This document shows positions 1 to 10,330 of a stretch of 36,524 nucleotides of DNA, in pieces. Location of the stretch: NCBI GenBank assembly GCA_900197625.1, contig FZLS01000022.1:1-36524 (forward strand), read 5' to 3'. Numbering within the stretch: position 1 is the stretch's first letter; the number at the start of each line of letters is the position of its first letter. Source of the DNA: Rhodobacteraceae bacterium Water-Bin34 (GTDB lineage: Bacteria; Pseudomonadota; Alphaproteobacteria; Rhodobacterales; Rhodobacteraceae). The translations under genes and the position numbers were made by a program. The notes below the pieces were generated by a model. The model was not told the origin of the DNA and did no database searches. It saw only the letters and a program-made list of their open reading frames with translations.

Positions 1-75
1 GCGGCAAAAGCAGCAGCAGCTAAGAAGCCAGCGGCAAAAGCAAAAGCGCAAAAGAAAACTAACGTTAAAAAATAA
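1..75 (+). CDS. nuoE: C-terminal end of NADH-quinone oxidoreductase subunit E (partial)
   Basis: Frame 1 is open from the window edge to a TAA stop at 73-75, encoding 24 residues made almost only of Ala, Lys, Pro and Gln. The fragment itself has no catalytic motif. It is called nuoE because it lies directly before nuoF in a nuo operon, and alphaproteobacterial NuoE proteins often end in a disordered Ala/Lys/Pro-rich extension. NuoE would carry a 2Fe-2S cluster in the NADH-oxidising arm of complex I. The identification rests on position and composition, since the catalytic part is outside the window. Confidence 0.7.
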   Translation, partial: AAKAAAAKKPAAKAKAQKKTNVKK

Positions 76-100
76 TTATATTTTTAAAATAACAAAAAAT

Positions 101-122
101 AGTTGGGCCAAAAGGCCCAATT
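101..122 (+). promoter_or_regulatory. Hairpin between nuoE and the DUF5337 gene
   Basis: TTGGGCC (103-109) and GGCCCAA (114-120) form a perfect 7-bp stem around an AAAA loop; a G-U and an A-U pair can extend it to 9 bp. Only TTAAAATT follows, with no long T run, so it is a weak terminator at best. It may partly attenuate transcription or act as an mRNA processing or stability element between nuoE and the downstream nuo genes. Confidence 0.5.
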
Positions 123-139
123 AAAATTGGAGACCTTAA

Positions 140-349
140 TTGAAGCCGGTTGATACAAAAAGCCGAAACCAAACTCGTTTAGCATCTGTAGTTATCTTAA
201 TTACAATGGTTGTCTGGATGGCTTTGCAGTGGATTGGGGGCAAGATTGGATTAGAGGCGCGATATGTGTTTCTATTAGATTTTTTTGCATTAGCGGCATT
301 TGCCTGGTCGCTAATGGTATTAATTAGAGTTTGGCTCAGGCGCCAATGA
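140..349 (+). CDS. DUF5337-like small membrane protein in the nuo operon
   Basis: A 69-residue protein with a charged N-terminus and two hydrophobic stretches (about 15-33 and 42-63), the second followed by an Arg-rich tail ending RVWLRRQ. This predicts a two-pass inner-membrane protein. The ALQWIGGKIGLEARYVFLLD segment resembles DUF5337, a small family found next to nuo genes in Rhodobacterales; this is recalled similarity, not a search. The start is TTG at 140, chosen because GGAGA at 129-133 sits 6 bases upstream and no ATG fits. The gene lies between nuoE and nuoF, 19 bases before nuoF. Function is unknown; an accessory or assembly role for complex I is inferred from position only. Confidence 0.75.
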   Translation: MKPVDTKSRNQTRLASVVILITMVVWMALQWIGGKIGLEARYVFLLDFFALAAFAWSLMVLIRVWLRRQ

Positions 350-368
350 CTAAGAAAGTTATAAACTT

Positions 369-1664
369 ATGTTAAAAGACGAAGATCGCATCTTTACTAA
401 TCTTTACGGCATGCATGACCGATCATTGAAAGGTGCTCAATCTCGTGGGCACTGGTCTGAAACAGCTAAAATTATCAAAAATGGCCATGACTGGATTATT
501 GATGAAATGAAGAGCTCTGGTTTACGTGGTCGTGGTGGAGCAGGTTTCCCAACAGGGTTAAAGTGGTCATTTATGCCTAAAGAGTCAGATGGCCGACCCG
601 CGTACTTAGTAATTAACGCAGATGAATCTGAGCCTGGTACATGTAAAGATCGTGAAATAATGAGAAATGATCCACATGCATTGATAGAGGGTGCATTAAT
701 TGCATCATTCGCTATGAATTCGAACGCTTGTTATATTTATATTCGTGGTGAATTCATCCGTGAACGAGAAGCGCTTCAGCTAGCAATTGATGAATGTTAT
801 GATGCAGGATTATTAGGCAAAAATGCTGCAAAATCAGGCTGGGATTTTGATATTTATCTACATCATGGAGCAGGTGCTTACATTTGTGGCGAAGAGACAG
901 CCCTATTGGAAAGCCTTGAAGGTAAAAAGGGCATGCCCCGAATGAAACCCCCATTTCCTGCTGGGGCTGGGTTATATGGGTGTCCTACAACTGTAAATAA
1001 TGTTGAATCAATCGCTGTCGTTCCAACAATCTTACGACGTGGAGGAGACTGGTTTAAGTCTTTTGGTCGTGAGAATAATTATGGAACAAAGTTATTTGCT
1101 ATTTCTGGTCATGTTAACAATCCTTGTGTTGTAGAAGAGGCCATGTCGATCCCTCTTCAAGAGCTCCTAGATCGCCATTGTGGTGGTGTTCGAGGTGGAT
1201 GGAAAAATTTAAAAGCAGTTATTCCAGGTGGATCTTCTGTACCATTGTTACCAGCTGATATTTGTAATGATGCAATTATGGATTTTGATTGGTTGAGAGA
1301 CCAAAGGTCTGGATTGGGTACTGCTGCTGTTATTGTTATGGACCAAAATACTGATATTATTAAAGCAATATGGAGATTATCAAAGTTCTATAAACATGAA
1401 AGTTGTGGTCAATGTACCCCATGTAGAGAAGGTACGGGCTGGATGATGCGTGTGATGGATAGATTGGTTAGAGGTGATGCTGAACCAGATGAAATTGACA
1501 TGTTATTGGATGTGACCAAACAGGTTGAAGGTCACACAATATGTGCTTTAGGTGATGCAGCTGCTTGGCCCATTCAAGGATTAATTCGTCATTTCAGGGA
1601 TGAAATTGAAGATCGCATTAAACATAAGCGAAATGGTCGAGTTTCACAATTTGCTGCAGAATAA
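369..1664 (+). CDS. nuoF: NADH-quinone oxidoreductase subunit F (NADH- and FMN-binding)
   Basis: At 431 residues this is the usual length for NuoF, the cytoplasmic subunit that oxidises NADH and passes electrons through FMN to a 4Fe-4S cluster (N3). The glycine-rich segment [17 protein letters not shown] at 50-66 and [19 protein letters not shown] at 168-185 are the NADH/FMN-binding signatures. Cys346, Cys349, Cys352 ([12 protein letters not shown]) and Cys392 are the cluster ligands. The ATG at 369 has only a weak upstream ribosome binding site, so translation may depend partly on the preceding genes. The next gene starts 13 bases later. Confidence 0.98.
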   Translation: MLKDEDRIFTNLYGMHDRSLKGAQSRGHWSETAKIIKNGHDWIIDEMKSSGLRGRGGAGFPTGLKWSFMPKESDGRPAYLVINADESEPGTCKDREIMRNDPHALIEGALIASFAMNSNACYIYIRGEFIREREALQLAIDECYDAGLLGKNAAKSGWDFDIYLHHGAGAYICGEETALLESLEGKKGMPRMKPPFPAGAGLYGCPTTVNNVESIAVVPTILRRGGDWFKSFGRENNYGTKLFAISGHVNNPCVVEEAMSIPLQELLDRHCGGVRGGWKNLKAVIPGGSSVPLLPADICNDAIMDFDWLRDQRSGLGTAAVIVMDQNTDIIKAIWRLSKFYKHESCGQCTPCREGTGWMMRVMDRLVRGDAEPDEIDMLLDVTKQVEGHTICALGDAAAWPIQGLIRHFRDEIEDRIKHKRNGRVSQFAAE

Positions 1665-1677
1665 AAAGGGTATTTAG

Positions 1678-2082
1678 ATGCGTCTGGCGACATTTACATT
1701 ATTTGGATTTATTATGATATGTCCTGTATGTGCATTTCCACAGACAACTCTATGGGATGTTGCGCCAATAAATAAAGGTTTGTTTAATATTGGTATTGCA
1801 CATGGTATTAGGAAGAATTGTACATCAATAAAAGCAAATACCTTGGTTGGAATAACTTATGTTTGGAAACTTATAGGCCACGCCACAGATGCAGGTTTTA
1901 CAATAAAAGAAACCCGTAAGTTCATAGATAATGATGCAGAAAAAGAAATATTAAGATTAAGGGTTAATAAATACCTCCTTTCATTAGGATTAAACCCAAA
2001 AAAAAGTAATTCTCTATGTGATCTAGGCAAAGAGGAAATTGTTAACAAAAGCCAAATTGGCAAACTACTAAGGATAAATTAG
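1678..2082 (+). CDS. DUF5333-like exported protein between nuoF and nuoG
   Basis: A 134-residue protein with a signal peptide: hydrophobic residues 3-19 ending in VCA-F, predicting cleavage after residue 19. The mature part has exactly two cysteines (Cys48 in RKNCTSI and Cys114 in NSLCDLG), which could form a disulfide in the periplasm. The pattern of an IRKNC segment, a C-terminal LG-x-EI segment and a final IGxLLR matches DUF5333 as I recall it, a Rhodobacterales family found at this position in the nuo operon. It is placed 13 bases after nuoF and 4 bases before nuoG. Function is unknown. A periplasmic protein encoded between two cytoplasmic subunit genes suggests an assembly or stability factor, which is inference. 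Confidence 0.78.
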   Translation: MRLATFTLFGFIMICPVCAFPQTTLWDVAPINKGLFNIGIAHGIRKNCTSIKANTLVGITYVWKLIGHATDAGFTIKETRKFIDNDAEKEILRLRVNKYLLSLGLNPKKSNSLCDLGKEEIVNKSQIGKLLRIN

Positions 2083-2086
2083 GCAC

Positions 2087-4108
2087 ATGTCTGATCTAAG
2101 AAAAATCATTATTGATGGCCAAGAAGTTGAAGTTGATGGGGCTATGACACTTCTTCAAGCTTGTGAAGTTGCAGATGTTGAAGTTCCAAGGTTTTGTTAT
2201 CATGAAAGATTAACAATTGCTGGTAATTGTCGAATGTGTTTGGTTGAAGTCGTTGGTGGACCTCCTAAACCTGCGGCATCATGCGCTATGCAAGTACGCG
2301 ATGTTCGTGGTGGACGTAATGGTGAATTACCAGAAATTAAAACAACTTCTCCTATGGTGAAAAAAGCTCGTGAAGGAGTTATGGAGTTTTTATTAATTAA
2401 TCATCCACTAGACTGTCCAATATGTGATCAAGGAGGTGAATGTGATCTCCAAGATCAAGCAATGGCATATGGAGTAGATTTTTCTCGTTTTAGAGAGCCA
2501 AAGCGTGCTGTTGATAATCTAGATTTAGGCCCTCTTGTTGAAACTACAATGACACGCTGTATTTCCTGCACAAGGTGTGTGCGTTTTACCACAGAAGTTG
2601 CTGGTATTACTCAAATGGGTCAAACGGGTCGTGGTGAAGATGCTGAAATCACGTCATACCTTAATGAAACATTAGATAGTGAGTTACAGGGAAATATAAT
2701 CGACTTATGCCCAGTCGGTGCATTAACTTCAAAACCATATGCATTTACAGCTCGGCCATGGGAGTTGATGAAAACTGAAACCATTGATGTAATGGATGCC
2801 TTAGGATCAAATATTCGAGTTGATACAAAAGGCCGTGAAGTTATGAGAATCCTTCCAAGAAATCACGATGAGGTAAATGAAGAATGGATTTCAGATAAAA
2901 CCAGATTTGTTTGGGATGGTTTGCGACGACAGCGTCTTGATCAGCCATATGTCCGTAAAGGTGGAAAATTAAAGCCTGCGACTTGGGATGAAGCATTCTC
3001 TGCAATCAAAAAAGCTTTAGATGGTAAAAAAATCTCAGCGATTGCTGGAGATTTAGTATCTGTAGAAGCTATGTTTGCACTAAAGAAAATGGTTAATAAC
3101 CTAGGTGGAAATACTGAATGTCGTGTGGATGATGCTAAATTGCCAATTGATAATCGAGCAGCATATGCCGGAACTGCAAAAATTACTGACATAGATGATG
3201 CCCAAACAATTTATTTACTTGGCACCAATCCCAGAACTGAAGCGCCTGTTTTAAATGCAAGGGTCAGAAAAGCATATATGAACGGCGCTGATATAAAGTT
3301 GATAGGTGATCCGATTGATTTAACATATGATTACGATCACATTGGCAATGACCGTAAATCATTAGAACTATTAATATCAGATGAGACTGCAAATGGTTCT
3401 TCAGAAAACAAATCCCTTATCATTCTTGGTCAAGGTGCTTTACTTGAAGCTGATGGAGAAGCGGTTTTAGCTTCAGCACAAAAATTAGCAAAAATAACAA
3501 ATTCAAAATTATTGATTTTACATACTGCTGCAGCGCGAGTTGGAGGCATGGACATTGGTTTTAATACAAAAGGTGGAATTAATGTCGCATTAAAAGGTGC
3601 TGACGTTATTTTTAACCTTGGAGCCGATCAAGTAGAGCTTCCTGAAACTGCATTTGTTATATATCAAGGGTCTCATGGTGATCGAGGAGCGCATGGAGCA
3701 AATGTTATTCTTCCTTCAGCAACATATACTGAAGAAAGTGGTATTTTTGTAAATACAGAAGGTCGAGTTCAATTAGCTGAAAGGGCTAGTTTTCCACCGG
3801 GTCAAGCAAAAGAAAATTGGGCCATACTGCGAGCATTATCAGCAGTTTTAGATGTCAAATTACCTTTCGATAACCTTAATTCTTTACGAACAGAATTATA
3901 TAAAGAATTCCCTGAAATGAATAGATTTGATTATGTAAGGGAAAATAGTGGAAAAACTTTGAAGCTAAATAAATTAGGTAAAGCTTCATTTAAATATGCT
4001 ATTTCTGATCATTATTTGACCAACCCAATAGCGAGAGCTTCAGAGGTTATGGCTGAATTATCAAAAAACACAAAAGAACGAGCCGCTACGGCCGTTGCCG
4101 CTGAGTAG
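2087..4108 (+). CDS. nuoG: NADH-quinone oxidoreductase subunit G (Fe-S cluster chain)
   Basis: At 673 residues this is the shorter alphaproteobacterial/mitochondrial type of NuoG. It carries the electron wire from NuoE/F into the arm. The N-terminal ferredoxin domain has Cys37, Cys48, Cys51 and Cys66 for a 2Fe-2S cluster. His106, Cys110, Cys113 and Cys119 ([14 protein letters not shown]) match the His-ligated cluster N5. Cys158, Cys161, Cys164 and Cys208 match N4. The rest is a molybdopterin-oxidoreductase-like domain that binds no cofactor in this family. I see no extra cysteine motif for cluster N7, as expected for this lineage. AAGGA at 2070-2074 is upstream of the ATG. Confidence 0.98.
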   Translation: MSDLRKIIIDGQEVEVDGAMTLLQACEVADVEVPRFCYHERLTIAGNCRMCLVEVVGGPPKPAASCAMQVRDVRGGRNGELPEIKTTSPMVKKAREGVMEFLLINHPLDCPICDQGGECDLQDQAMAYGVDFSRFREPKRAVDNLDLGPLVETTMTRCISCTRCVRFTTEVAGITQMGQTGRGEDAEITSYLNETLDSELQGNIIDLCPVGALTSKPYAFTARPWELMKTETIDVMDALGSNIRVDTKGREVMRILPRNHDEVNEEWISDKTRFVWDGLRRQRLDQPYVRKGGKLKPATWDEAFSAIKKALDGKKISAIAGDLVSVEAMFALKKMVNNLGGNTECRVDDAKLPIDNRAAYAGTAKITDIDDAQTIYLLGTNPRTEAPVLNARVRKAYMNGADIKLIGDPIDLTYDYDHIGNDRKSLELLISDETANGSSENKSLIILGQGALLEADGEAVLASAQKLAKITNSKLLILHTAAARVGGMDIGFNTKGGINVALKGADVIFNLGADQVELPETAFVIYQGSHGDRGAHGANVILPSATYTEESGIFVNTEGRVQLAERASFPPGQAKENWAILRALSAVLDVKLPFDNLNSLRTELYKEFPEMNRFDYVRENSGKTLKLNKLGKASFKYAISDHYLTNPIARASEVMAELSKNTKERAATAVAAE

Positions 4109-4119
4109 AGGGTTTTAAA

Positions 4120-5178
4120 ATGGATTTTTTCCAAACTAATTTGGGTATATTCTTAACTGTTTTAGGGCAAACCTTACTAGTGCTTGGGTTTGTAATGATT
4201 AGTTTATTGTTATTGGTATATGGCGATAGAAAAATTTGGGGTGCAGTTCAAATGCGTCGTGGTCCCAATGTTGTTGGCCCATGGGGAATATTACAAACTC
4301 TTGCAGACGCACTGAAATATGTTGTTAAAGAAGTTGTTGTTCCTGCGGGCGCAGATAAGACTGTTTTCTTTTTGGCTCCACTGGTCTCATTCATACTTGC
4401 TGCTATAGCCTGGGCTGTCATTCCATTTAATGGTAGATGGATTCTTGCTGATCTTAATGTTGCTGTTTTGTATGTATTTGCAGTGTCTTCACTAGAAGTT
4501 TATGGCGTTATAATGGGAGGATGGGCGTCTAATTCAAAATACCCATTCCTAGGTTCTCTACGCTCAGCAGCTCAAATGATTTCCTATGAAGTTTCGATTG
4601 GGTTTATAATTATTGGCATTATTATTTCAACTGGCTCGTTGAGTTTTATCAACATTGTGGAAGCTCAATCTGGTTCTTATGGATTGTTGAATTGGTATTG
4701 GTTGCCCCATTTGCCGATGGTGTTTTTATTTTTCATATCAGCTCTAGCTGAAACTAATAGACCACCTTTTGATTTACCTGAAGCAGAGTCCGAGCTTGTT
4801 GCTGGTTACCAAGTAGAATATTCATCAACGCCATTTTTACTATTCATGGCAGGTGAATACATTGCAATATGGTTAATGTGTGCACTTACCACAATATTAT
4901 TTTTCGGTGGGTGGTTATCTCCACTTCCACAAGCGTGGATAGAATACATGCCATTTTTAGGCCACGGAGCTCTTTGGATGGTTCTTAAAATGGGATTTTT
5001 CTTTTTCTTATTTGCTATGGTTAAGGCCATAACACCAAGATATCGATATGATCAGTTAATGCGACTAGGTTGGAAAGTATTCTTGCCATTTTCACTTATT
5101 TGGGTCGTCATCGTGGCATTTCTTGCTCAATACGGAGCTTTTGGCGGCGCTTATGCAAGATGGACAATTGGTGGTTAA
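4120..5178 (+). CDS. nuoH: NADH-quinone oxidoreductase subunit H (quinone-site membrane subunit)
   Basis: A 352-residue, highly hydrophobic protein of the usual NuoH/ND1 length, with about eight membrane segments. It anchors the hydrophilic arm and forms much of the ubiquinone-binding chamber. Diagnostic segments are [21 protein letters not shown] (46-66) and the acidic loop [20 protein letters not shown] (211-230), which connects quinone chemistry to proton translocation. It begins 11 bases after nuoG. It is followed by the longest untranslated stretch in the operon (199 bases). Confidence 0.98.
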   Translation: MDFFQTNLGIFLTVLGQTLLVLGFVMISLLLLVYGDRKIWGAVQMRRGPNVVGPWGILQTLADALKYVVKEVVVPAGADKTVFFLAPLVSFILAAIAWAVIPFNGRWILADLNVAVLYVFAVSSLEVYGVIMGGWASNSKYPFLGSLRSAAQMISYEVSIGFIIIGIIISTGSLSFINIVEAQSGSYGLLNWYWLPHLPMVFLFFISALAETNRPPFDLPEAESELVAGYQVEYSSTPFLLFMAGEYIAIWLMCALTTILFFGGWLSPLPQAWIEYMPFLGHGALWMVLKMGFFFFLFAMVKAITPRYRYDQLMRLGWKVFLPFSLIWVVIVAFLAQYGAFGGAYARWTIGG

Positions 5179-5377
5179 TACAGAATTAAATTAAATGAAA
5201 CTACAAACAAATTTATGGATGATGATTTTGAGGTAATTTTGTTAAATAATTACTAAAGTTTATTAATATTGAGTGCTTTTTTGTTGAAGTAAACTTGAAT
5301 TTATATAATTACGGCATTGTCGCGCTAGCTGTTAAAAAGCATGGCATGTTTTAGAGAAGAACGTTGAGGAGAGAAAA
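5179..5377 (+). other. 199-base untranslated gap between nuoH and nuoI
   Basis: No convincing gene is present: the only ATG-initiated frames are 13 codons or shorter and lack ribosome binding sites. The gap holds a candidate promoter (5281-5309), a GCTAGC palindrome near 5325, and an imperfect inverted repeat (AAAAGCATG/CATGTTTT) just before nuoI. All other junctions from nuoF to rnj are 16 bases or less, or overlapping, so this gap is out of character. It could be the remains of a lost small ORF or an internal control region. Confidence 0.6.
5281..5309 (+). promoter_or_regulatory. Candidate internal promoter upstream of nuoI
   Basis: A perfect TATAAT at 5304-5309 is preceded by TTGTTG at 5281-5286 with a 17-base spacer. 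The -10 is consensus; the -35 matches only 3 of 6. The surrounding sequence is AT-rich, so a chance match is possible. If active it would start transcription about 65 bases before nuoI and make the nuoI-N part of the operon partly independent. Confidence 0.4.
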
Positions 5378-5869
5378 ATGTCATTTGACTATGTACGTGC
5401 TGGAAAATATTTTTTATTAGCAGACTTTTTCATTGGCATGAAGTTAGGCCTAAAGTATTTTTTCAAACCAAAAGCAACGTTAAACTATCCTCATGAAAAA
5501 GGCCCCTTATCTCCTCGTTTTAGAGGCGAACATGCGCTTCGAAGATATGCAAATGGTGAAGAGAGATGTATTGCTTGTAAGTTGTGTGAAGCAATATGTC
5601 CTGCTCAAGCTATTACTATCGATGCAGAACCACGTGAAGATGGATCTCGAAGAACTACACGTTATGATATCGACATGACTAAATGTATATATTGTGGTTT
5701 CTGCCAAGAAGCATGTCCAGTTGACGCAATTGTAGAAGGCCCAAATTTCGAATTTGCTACCGAAACTCGTGAAGAGCTTTTTTACAATAAAAACAAGCTA
5801 CTTTCCAATGGAGATCGTTGGGAAGCTGAAATATCTCGCAACTTAGAACTTGATGCTCCATATCGGTAG
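5378..5869 (+). CDS. nuoI: NADH-quinone oxidoreductase subunit I (two 4Fe-4S clusters)
   Basis: A 163-residue ferredoxin-like subunit of the usual length. It relays electrons from NuoG to the terminal cluster in NuoB through clusters N6a and N6b. Two CxxCxxCxxxCP motifs are present: Cys64, 67, 70, 74 ([12 protein letters not shown]) and Cys103, 106, 109, 113 ([12 protein letters not shown]). A strong ribosome binding site (GAGGAGAG) precedes the ATG. The gene follows a long gap but is closely followed by nuoJ. Confidence 0.98.
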   Translation: MSFDYVRAGKYFLLADFFIGMKLGLKYFFKPKATLNYPHEKGPLSPRFRGEHALRRYANGEERCIACKLCEAICPAQAITIDAEPREDGSRRTTRYDIDMTKCIYCGFCQEACPVDAIVEGPNFEFATETREELFYNKNKLLSNGDRWEAEISRNLELDAPYR

Positions 5870-5877
5870 GAATAATT

Positions 5878-6492
5878 ATGACCATAACTTTATTAGCATT
5901 TTATCTTTTTTCAATCACTGCTGTGATGTCTGCACTATTTGTTGTGGTCGCTCGTAACCCTGTACATTCAGTTTTATGGCTCATACTCACTTTCTTTTCT
6001 GCTGCGTCATTGTTTGTTTTAATGGGTGCTGAATTCGTTGCTATGCTTCTTGCGATTGTTTACGTCGGAGCAGTAGCTGTCTTATTTTTATTTGTTGTTA
6101 TGATGTTAGACGTTGATTTTGTTGAATTGAAATCAGGCATGCAAAAATATTTCTTAATTGGCTCGTCAATAGGAGTTATTCTTTTGATGGAACTAGGGCT
6201 TGTTATCAGTCATTGGAAAGTAGCTCCTGAGGCTGGTAGTTTATTACAATCGCCTACACCGCCTATTGATACAGTTCACAATACTCTAGCATTGGGTCAG
6301 ATACTATACAGTGATTACATCTATTTATTTCAGATTGCGGGCTTAATTCTTTTAACAGCTATGATTGGTGCGATTGTTTTGACACTTCGTCACCGGACTG
6401 ATGTTAAAAGACAAAACGTTGTTGAGCAAATGCAACGTGATCCAGCAGATGCAATGGAAGTTATATCAGTTAAACCGGGGCAAGGATTATGA
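5878..6492 (+). CDS. nuoJ: NADH-quinone oxidoreductase subunit J
   Basis: A 204-residue membrane subunit with about five hydrophobic segments, matching NuoJ/ND6. It sits in the membrane arm next to NuoH, NuoA and NuoK. The segment [28 protein letters not shown], near residues 53-80, is the conserved third helix, whose pi-bulge region takes part in coupling. AGGAA lies just before the ATG. Its TGA stop overlaps the nuoK start (ATGA). Confidence 0.97.
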   Translation: MTITLLAFYLFSITAVMSALFVVVARNPVHSVLWLILTFFSAASLFVLMGAEFVAMLLAIVYVGAVAVLFLFVVMMLDVDFVELKSGMQKYFLIGSSIGVILLMELGLVISHWKVAPEAGSLLQSPTPPIDTVHNTLALGQILYSDYIYLFQIAGLILLTAMIGAIVLTLRHRTDVKRQNVVEQMQRDPADAMEVISVKPGQGL

Positions 6493-6794
6493 TACCAGTT
6501 GAACACTACTTAACGGTTGCGGCTTTATTGTTTGTTATCGGAATTTTTGGGATATTCTTAAATCGTAAAAATGTTATAGTAATACTCATGTCGATAGAAT
6601 TAATGTTATTGGCTGTTAATATAAATTTTGTTGCTTTCTCTACGCATTTAAATGACTTAGCCGGACAGGTATTTACACTATTTATTTTAACTGTTGCTGC
6701 AGCTGAAGCAGCGATTGGTCTAGCAATCTTAGTCTGTTTCTTCAGGGTTCGAGGAACCATAGCTGTTGAAGATATTAATGTGATGAAAGGCTAA
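6489..6794 (+). CDS. nuoK: NADH-quinone oxidoreductase subunit K
   Basis: A 101-residue protein with three hydrophobic helices, the standard NuoK/ND4L size. The two membrane-buried glutamates needed for proton transfer are visible at Glu37 ([10 protein letters not shown]) and Glu73 ([11 protein letters not shown]). The start overlaps the nuoJ stop by four bases, indicating translational coupling, and nuoL follows 3 bases after the stop. Confidence 0.98.
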   Translation: MIPVEHYLTVAALLFVIGIFGIFLNRKNVIVILMSIELMLLAVNINFVAFSTHLNDLAGQVFTLFILTVAAAEAAIGLAILVCFFRVRGTIAVEDINVMKG

Positions 6795-6797
6795 CTC

Positions 6798-8774
6798 ATG
6801 GAAATGATTTTGTTATTCGCCCCGCTAGTCGGTTCCATAATTTGTGGGTTTGGACATCGCATTCTTGGTGAAAAAATAGCCATGACTGTATCGACAGGGG
6901 CGCTTTTTTTATCTGCTATTTTATCCTGGATAGTATTTATTAACTTTCATGGTGATGGGCATACAATTTCTCTTTTCCGTTTTATTGAGAGTGGAAGCTT
7001 ATCTGCTGATTGGGCCATTAGAATGGACCGATTAACTGCAATAATGTTAGTTGTTATTAATACAGTTTCTGCATTGGTTCATTTATATTCTTGGGGATAT
7101 ATGGATAAAGATCCACAATGGAAACAAGGTGAAAGCTACAAACCCCGCTTTTTTGCTTATCTATCATTTTTTACATTTGCTATGTTGATGTTGGTCACAT
7201 CAGATAATTTACTTCAAATGTTTTTTGGTTGGGAAGGAGTTGGTGTAGCTTCTTACCTACTTATAGGTTTCTATTACAGAAAACCAACTGCAGGTGCTGC
7301 CGCTATGAAAGCATTTATTGTAAATAGGGTTGGTGATTTTGGCTTTGCATTGGGTATATTTGGTTTATTTTATTTATCAGGAAGTATAAATTTTTCGGAG
7401 GTTTTAGATCCACACAATGCCAAAGAATTAAGTAAGACTACTTTTCAATTTTTATCATGGCAATTAAATGCCTTAGAAGTAATTACAATGTTATTATTCA
7501 TTGGCGCGATGGGTAAATCTGCACAACTGATGTTACATACTTGGCTACCTGACGCTATGGAAGGTCCAACTCCTGTATCTGCATTAATTCACGCAGCCAC
7601 AATGGTTACTGCTGGAGTATTTATGGTATGCCGACTTTCACCATTAATGGAATACGCAATATTTACACCTAACTTTATTGTTATAATTGGTGCAACAACA
7701 GCATTTTTTGCTGCAACAGTTGGGTTAGTACAAAATGATATAAAGCGTGTTATCGCATATTCAACTTGTTCTCAATTAGGCTATATGTTCGTTGCAGCAG
7801 GAGTCGGGGCTTATGGCGTAGCGATGTTCCATCTCTTCACCCATGCATTTTTCAAGGCAATGTTATTTCTAGGTGCTGGTTCTGTTATTCACGCAATGCA
7901 TCACGAGCAAGATATGAGAAATTATGGAGCGTTAAGAAAAAAAATACCATATACATTTGTCGCAATGATGATTGGAACCTTAGCAATTACTGGTGTTGGT
8001 ATACCTCTTACACATTACGGTTTTGCAGGATTTTTATCTAAAGATGCAATTATAGAAAGTGCTTATGGCGCGGGAACTGGTGTTGGCCAATATGCTTTTG
8101 TTTTGTTAGTTGTTGCCGCGGCAATGACAAGTTTTTATTCTTGGCGTTTAATATTTTTAACATTTTATGGCAAAGCCCGCGGTAATTCACACACACATGA
8201 CCATGCGCATGAAAGCCCACTTGTTATGATAGTCCCACTAGCCGTTTTGGCACTAGGCGCTGTTTTTTCTGGAATGATCTGGTACGAAGATTTCTTTGGG
8301 CACCACTGGGAAGAATTTTTTGGTTCCTCATTGTACGCAAATCATGAAACTAATCATGTTGTTCATGATGCACACTATGTTGCCAATTGGGTCAAAGCTT
8401 CTCCTTTCTTTGCAATGTTGTTTGGATTTATAATGGCCATGTGGTTCTATATCTGGTCACCAGAAAATCCTGCAAAGTTAGCCAAGCAACAAAATGCTAT
8501 TTATAAATTCTTTTTGAATAAATGGTACTTTGACGAACTTTATGAAATTATATTTGTGCGACCATCTAAGTGGTTGGGTAATTTCCTTTGGAAAAAAGGG
8601 GATGGTACATTTATTGATGGCGGTATTAATGGGTTAGCAATGGGAATTATCCCACTTTTAACTCGTAAATACCAAGGAATGCAGTCAGGTTATTTATTCC
8701 ACTATGCGTTTACGATGGTTATAGGGGTCGCTGTGATTGTTACATGGTTTGCATTGACTGGAGGGTCCCGCTAA
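6798..8774 (+). CDS. nuoL: NADH-quinone oxidoreductase subunit L (antiporter-like)
   Basis: A 658-residue polytopic protein of normal NuoL/ND5 length, the most distal proton-channel subunit. Visible signatures are [19 protein letters not shown] with its conserved Glu, and [20 protein letters not shown] with the key Lys. The C-terminus has the extra region typical of NuoL, which includes the long lateral helix. A His-rich cytoplasmic or loop segment ([10 protein letters not shown], later HHWEEFF) is present; a metal role is not implied. Its TAA stop shares one base with the nuoM ATG. Confidence 0.97.
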   Translation: MEMILLFAPLVGSIICGFGHRILGEKIAMTVSTGALFLSAILSWIVFINFHGDGHTISLFRFIESGSLSADWAIRMDRLTAIMLVVINTVSALVHLYSWGYMDKDPQWKQGESYKPRFFAYLSFFTFAMLMLVTSDNLLQMFFGWEGVGVASYLLIGFYYRKPTAGAAAMKAFIVNRVGDFGFALGIFGLFYLSGSINFSEVLDPHNAKELSKTTFQFLSWQLNALEVITMLLFIGAMGKSAQLMLHTWLPDAMEGPTPVSALIHAATMVTAGVFMVCRLSPLMEYAIFTPNFIVIIGATTAFFAATVGLVQNDIKRVIAYSTCSQLGYMFVAAGVGAYGVAMFHLFTHAFFKAMLFLGAGSVIHAMHHEQDMRNYGALRKKIPYTFVAMMIGTLAITGVGIPLTHYGFAGFLSKDAIIESAYGAGTGVGQYAFVLLVVAAAMTSFYSWRLIFLTFYGKARGNSHTHDHAHESPLVMIVPLAVLALGAVFSGMIWYEDFFGHHWEEFFGSSLYANHETNHVVHDAHYVANWVKASPFFAMLFGFIMAMWFYIWSPENPAKLAKQQNAIYKFFLNKWYFDELYEIIFVRPSKWLGNFLWKKGDGTFIDGGINGLAMGIIPLLTRKYQGMQSGYLFHYAFTMVIGVAVIVTWFALTGGSR

Positions 8775-10315
8775 TGGATAATCTTTTGTCTATTGTAATT
8801 TTCTTGCCATCTCTAGCAGCACTGATTTTAGCTGTAATTTTAAGAGGTGAAGATGAATTATCGCAAAGAAATGCAAAAATATTAGCCTTAATCGCTACAC
8901 TAGCTACTTTCGTAGTTAGCTTGCCATTATTAACTCAATTTGACCCAACAAATACAAATTTCCAATTTGTTGAAGAATATAACTGGTTAGCGGGATTGAA
9001 ATACAAAGTGGGCCTAGATGGCATTAGCATTTTATTTGTAATGCTGACCACTTTTTTAATGCCAATAGTAATTGGCGCATGTTGGACAGTTACCACTCGA
9101 GTTAAAGAATATATGATTATGTTTCTGATATTAGAAACAATGATGTTAGCTGTTTTTAGTTCTTTGGATATAATTCTTTTTTATGTTGTATTCGAAGCTG
9201 GCTTAATTCCAATGTTTTTAATTGTAGGCATATGGGGTGGTAAAGATCGAATTTATGCTGCCTTCAAATTGTTTTTATATACACTACTTGGTTCAGTCCT
9301 AATGCTGGTTGCAATTATATATATGTGGTTTGAGGCTGGTACTACAGATATACCGACATTGATGCAGCACCAGTTTTCATCTGAAAATATGATTATATTT
9401 GGAGTAACACTAGTTGGTGGCATTCAAACATTATTATTCTTAGGATTTTTCGCCTCGTTTGCAGTTAAAATGCCGATGTGGCCTGTCCATACTTGGCTGC
9501 CAGATGCACACGTACAGGCTCCGACTGCTGGATCTGTTGTCTTAGCTGCTATACTTCTGAAAATGGGTGGGTATGGATTTTTAAGATTTAGTTTACCGAT
9601 GTTTCCCGTCGGATCAGATGTCATGGCAACCTTTGTGATGACACTATCAGTAATTGCAATCATTTACACATCTTTGGTTGCCCTTGTTCAAGAGGATATG
9701 AAAAAATTGATTGCGTATTCTTCAGTAGCCCATATGGGTTTCGTAACAATGGGGATTTTTGCTCTTAATAAACAAGGTCTAGATGGCGCTATTTTCCAAA
9801 TGCTTAGCCATGGATTTATTTCAGCAGCCTTATTCTTAGGTGTTGGTGTAATCTACGATAGAATGCATACTAGAGATATAGATGCTTATGGTGGTCTTGT
9901 AATTCGCATGCCAATTTTTGCATTAATATTTATGCTTTTCACTATGGCAAACGTTGGATTGCCTGGTACATCAGGCTTTGTAGGTGAATTTTTAACATTA
10001 ACTGCTGCATTTAAAGCAAATACATGGATTGCTTTTGGTGCGACAACTGGTGTTATTTTATCTGCCGGATATGCATTATGGTTATATAGAAGAGTTGTTT
10101 TTGGAGATTTAGTTAAAGAAAGCTTAAAGGGTATATCTGATATGGATATGCGTGAAAAACTCTTAATGGCTCCTTTAATAGTAATGACAATATTATTAGG
10201 AATTTATCCGGCATTAGTTTTAGATTTAATTGGTCCATCTGTTAATGCTTTATTAGAACAAGTGCATGCCGCACAGGGAGTTGTATATGATGCTACTTCA
10301 AAAGCCATACATTAA
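8774..10315 (+). CDS. nuoM: NADH-quinone oxidoreductase subunit M (antiporter-like)
   Basis: A 513-residue polytopic proton-channel subunit. [19 protein letters not shown] contains the conserved helix-5 Glu, and [20 protein letters not shown] the conserved channel Lys and HTWLPDAH motif. I place the start at the ATG at 8774, which overlaps the nuoL stop by one base and begins [14 protein letters not shown], the normal hydrophobic NuoM N-terminus. The open frame extends 10 codons upstream to a GTG, but that extension lies inside nuoL and gives an atypical N-terminus. Confidence 0.97.
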   Translation: MDNLLSIVIFLPSLAALILAVILRGEDELSQRNAKILALIATLATFVVSLPLLTQFDPTNTNFQFVEEYNWLAGLKYKVGLDGISILFVMLTTFLMPIVIGACWTVTTRVKEYMIMFLILETMMLAVFSSLDIILFYVVFEAGLIPMFLIVGIWGGKDRIYAAFKLFLYTLLGSVLMLVAIIYMWFEAGTTDIPTLMQHQFSSENMIIFGVTLVGGIQTLLFLGFFASFAVKMPMWPVHTWLPDAHVQAPTAGSVVLAAILLKMGGYGFLRFSLPMFPVGSDVMATFVMTLSVIAIIYTSLVALVQEDMKKLIAYSSVAHMGFVTMGIFALNKQGLDGAIFQMLSHGFISAALFLGVGVIYDRMHTRDIDAYGGLVIRMPIFALIFMLFTMANVGLPGTSGFVGEFLTLTAAFKANTWIAFGATTGVILSAGYALWLYRRVVFGDLVKESLKGISDMDMREKLLMAPLIVMTILLGIYPALVLDLIGPSVNALLEQVHAAQGVVYDATSKAIH

Positions 10316-10330
10316 AGGGGTATCAAAGCT

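Noticed and set aside
5195-5236. 13-codon frame after nuoH
   Set aside because: It has no ribosome binding site and no recognisable feature.
8744-8773. GTG start 10 codons upstream for nuoM
   Set aside because: It lies within nuoL and gives an untypical N-terminus; the ATG at 8774 overlaps the nuoL stop and matches the family.
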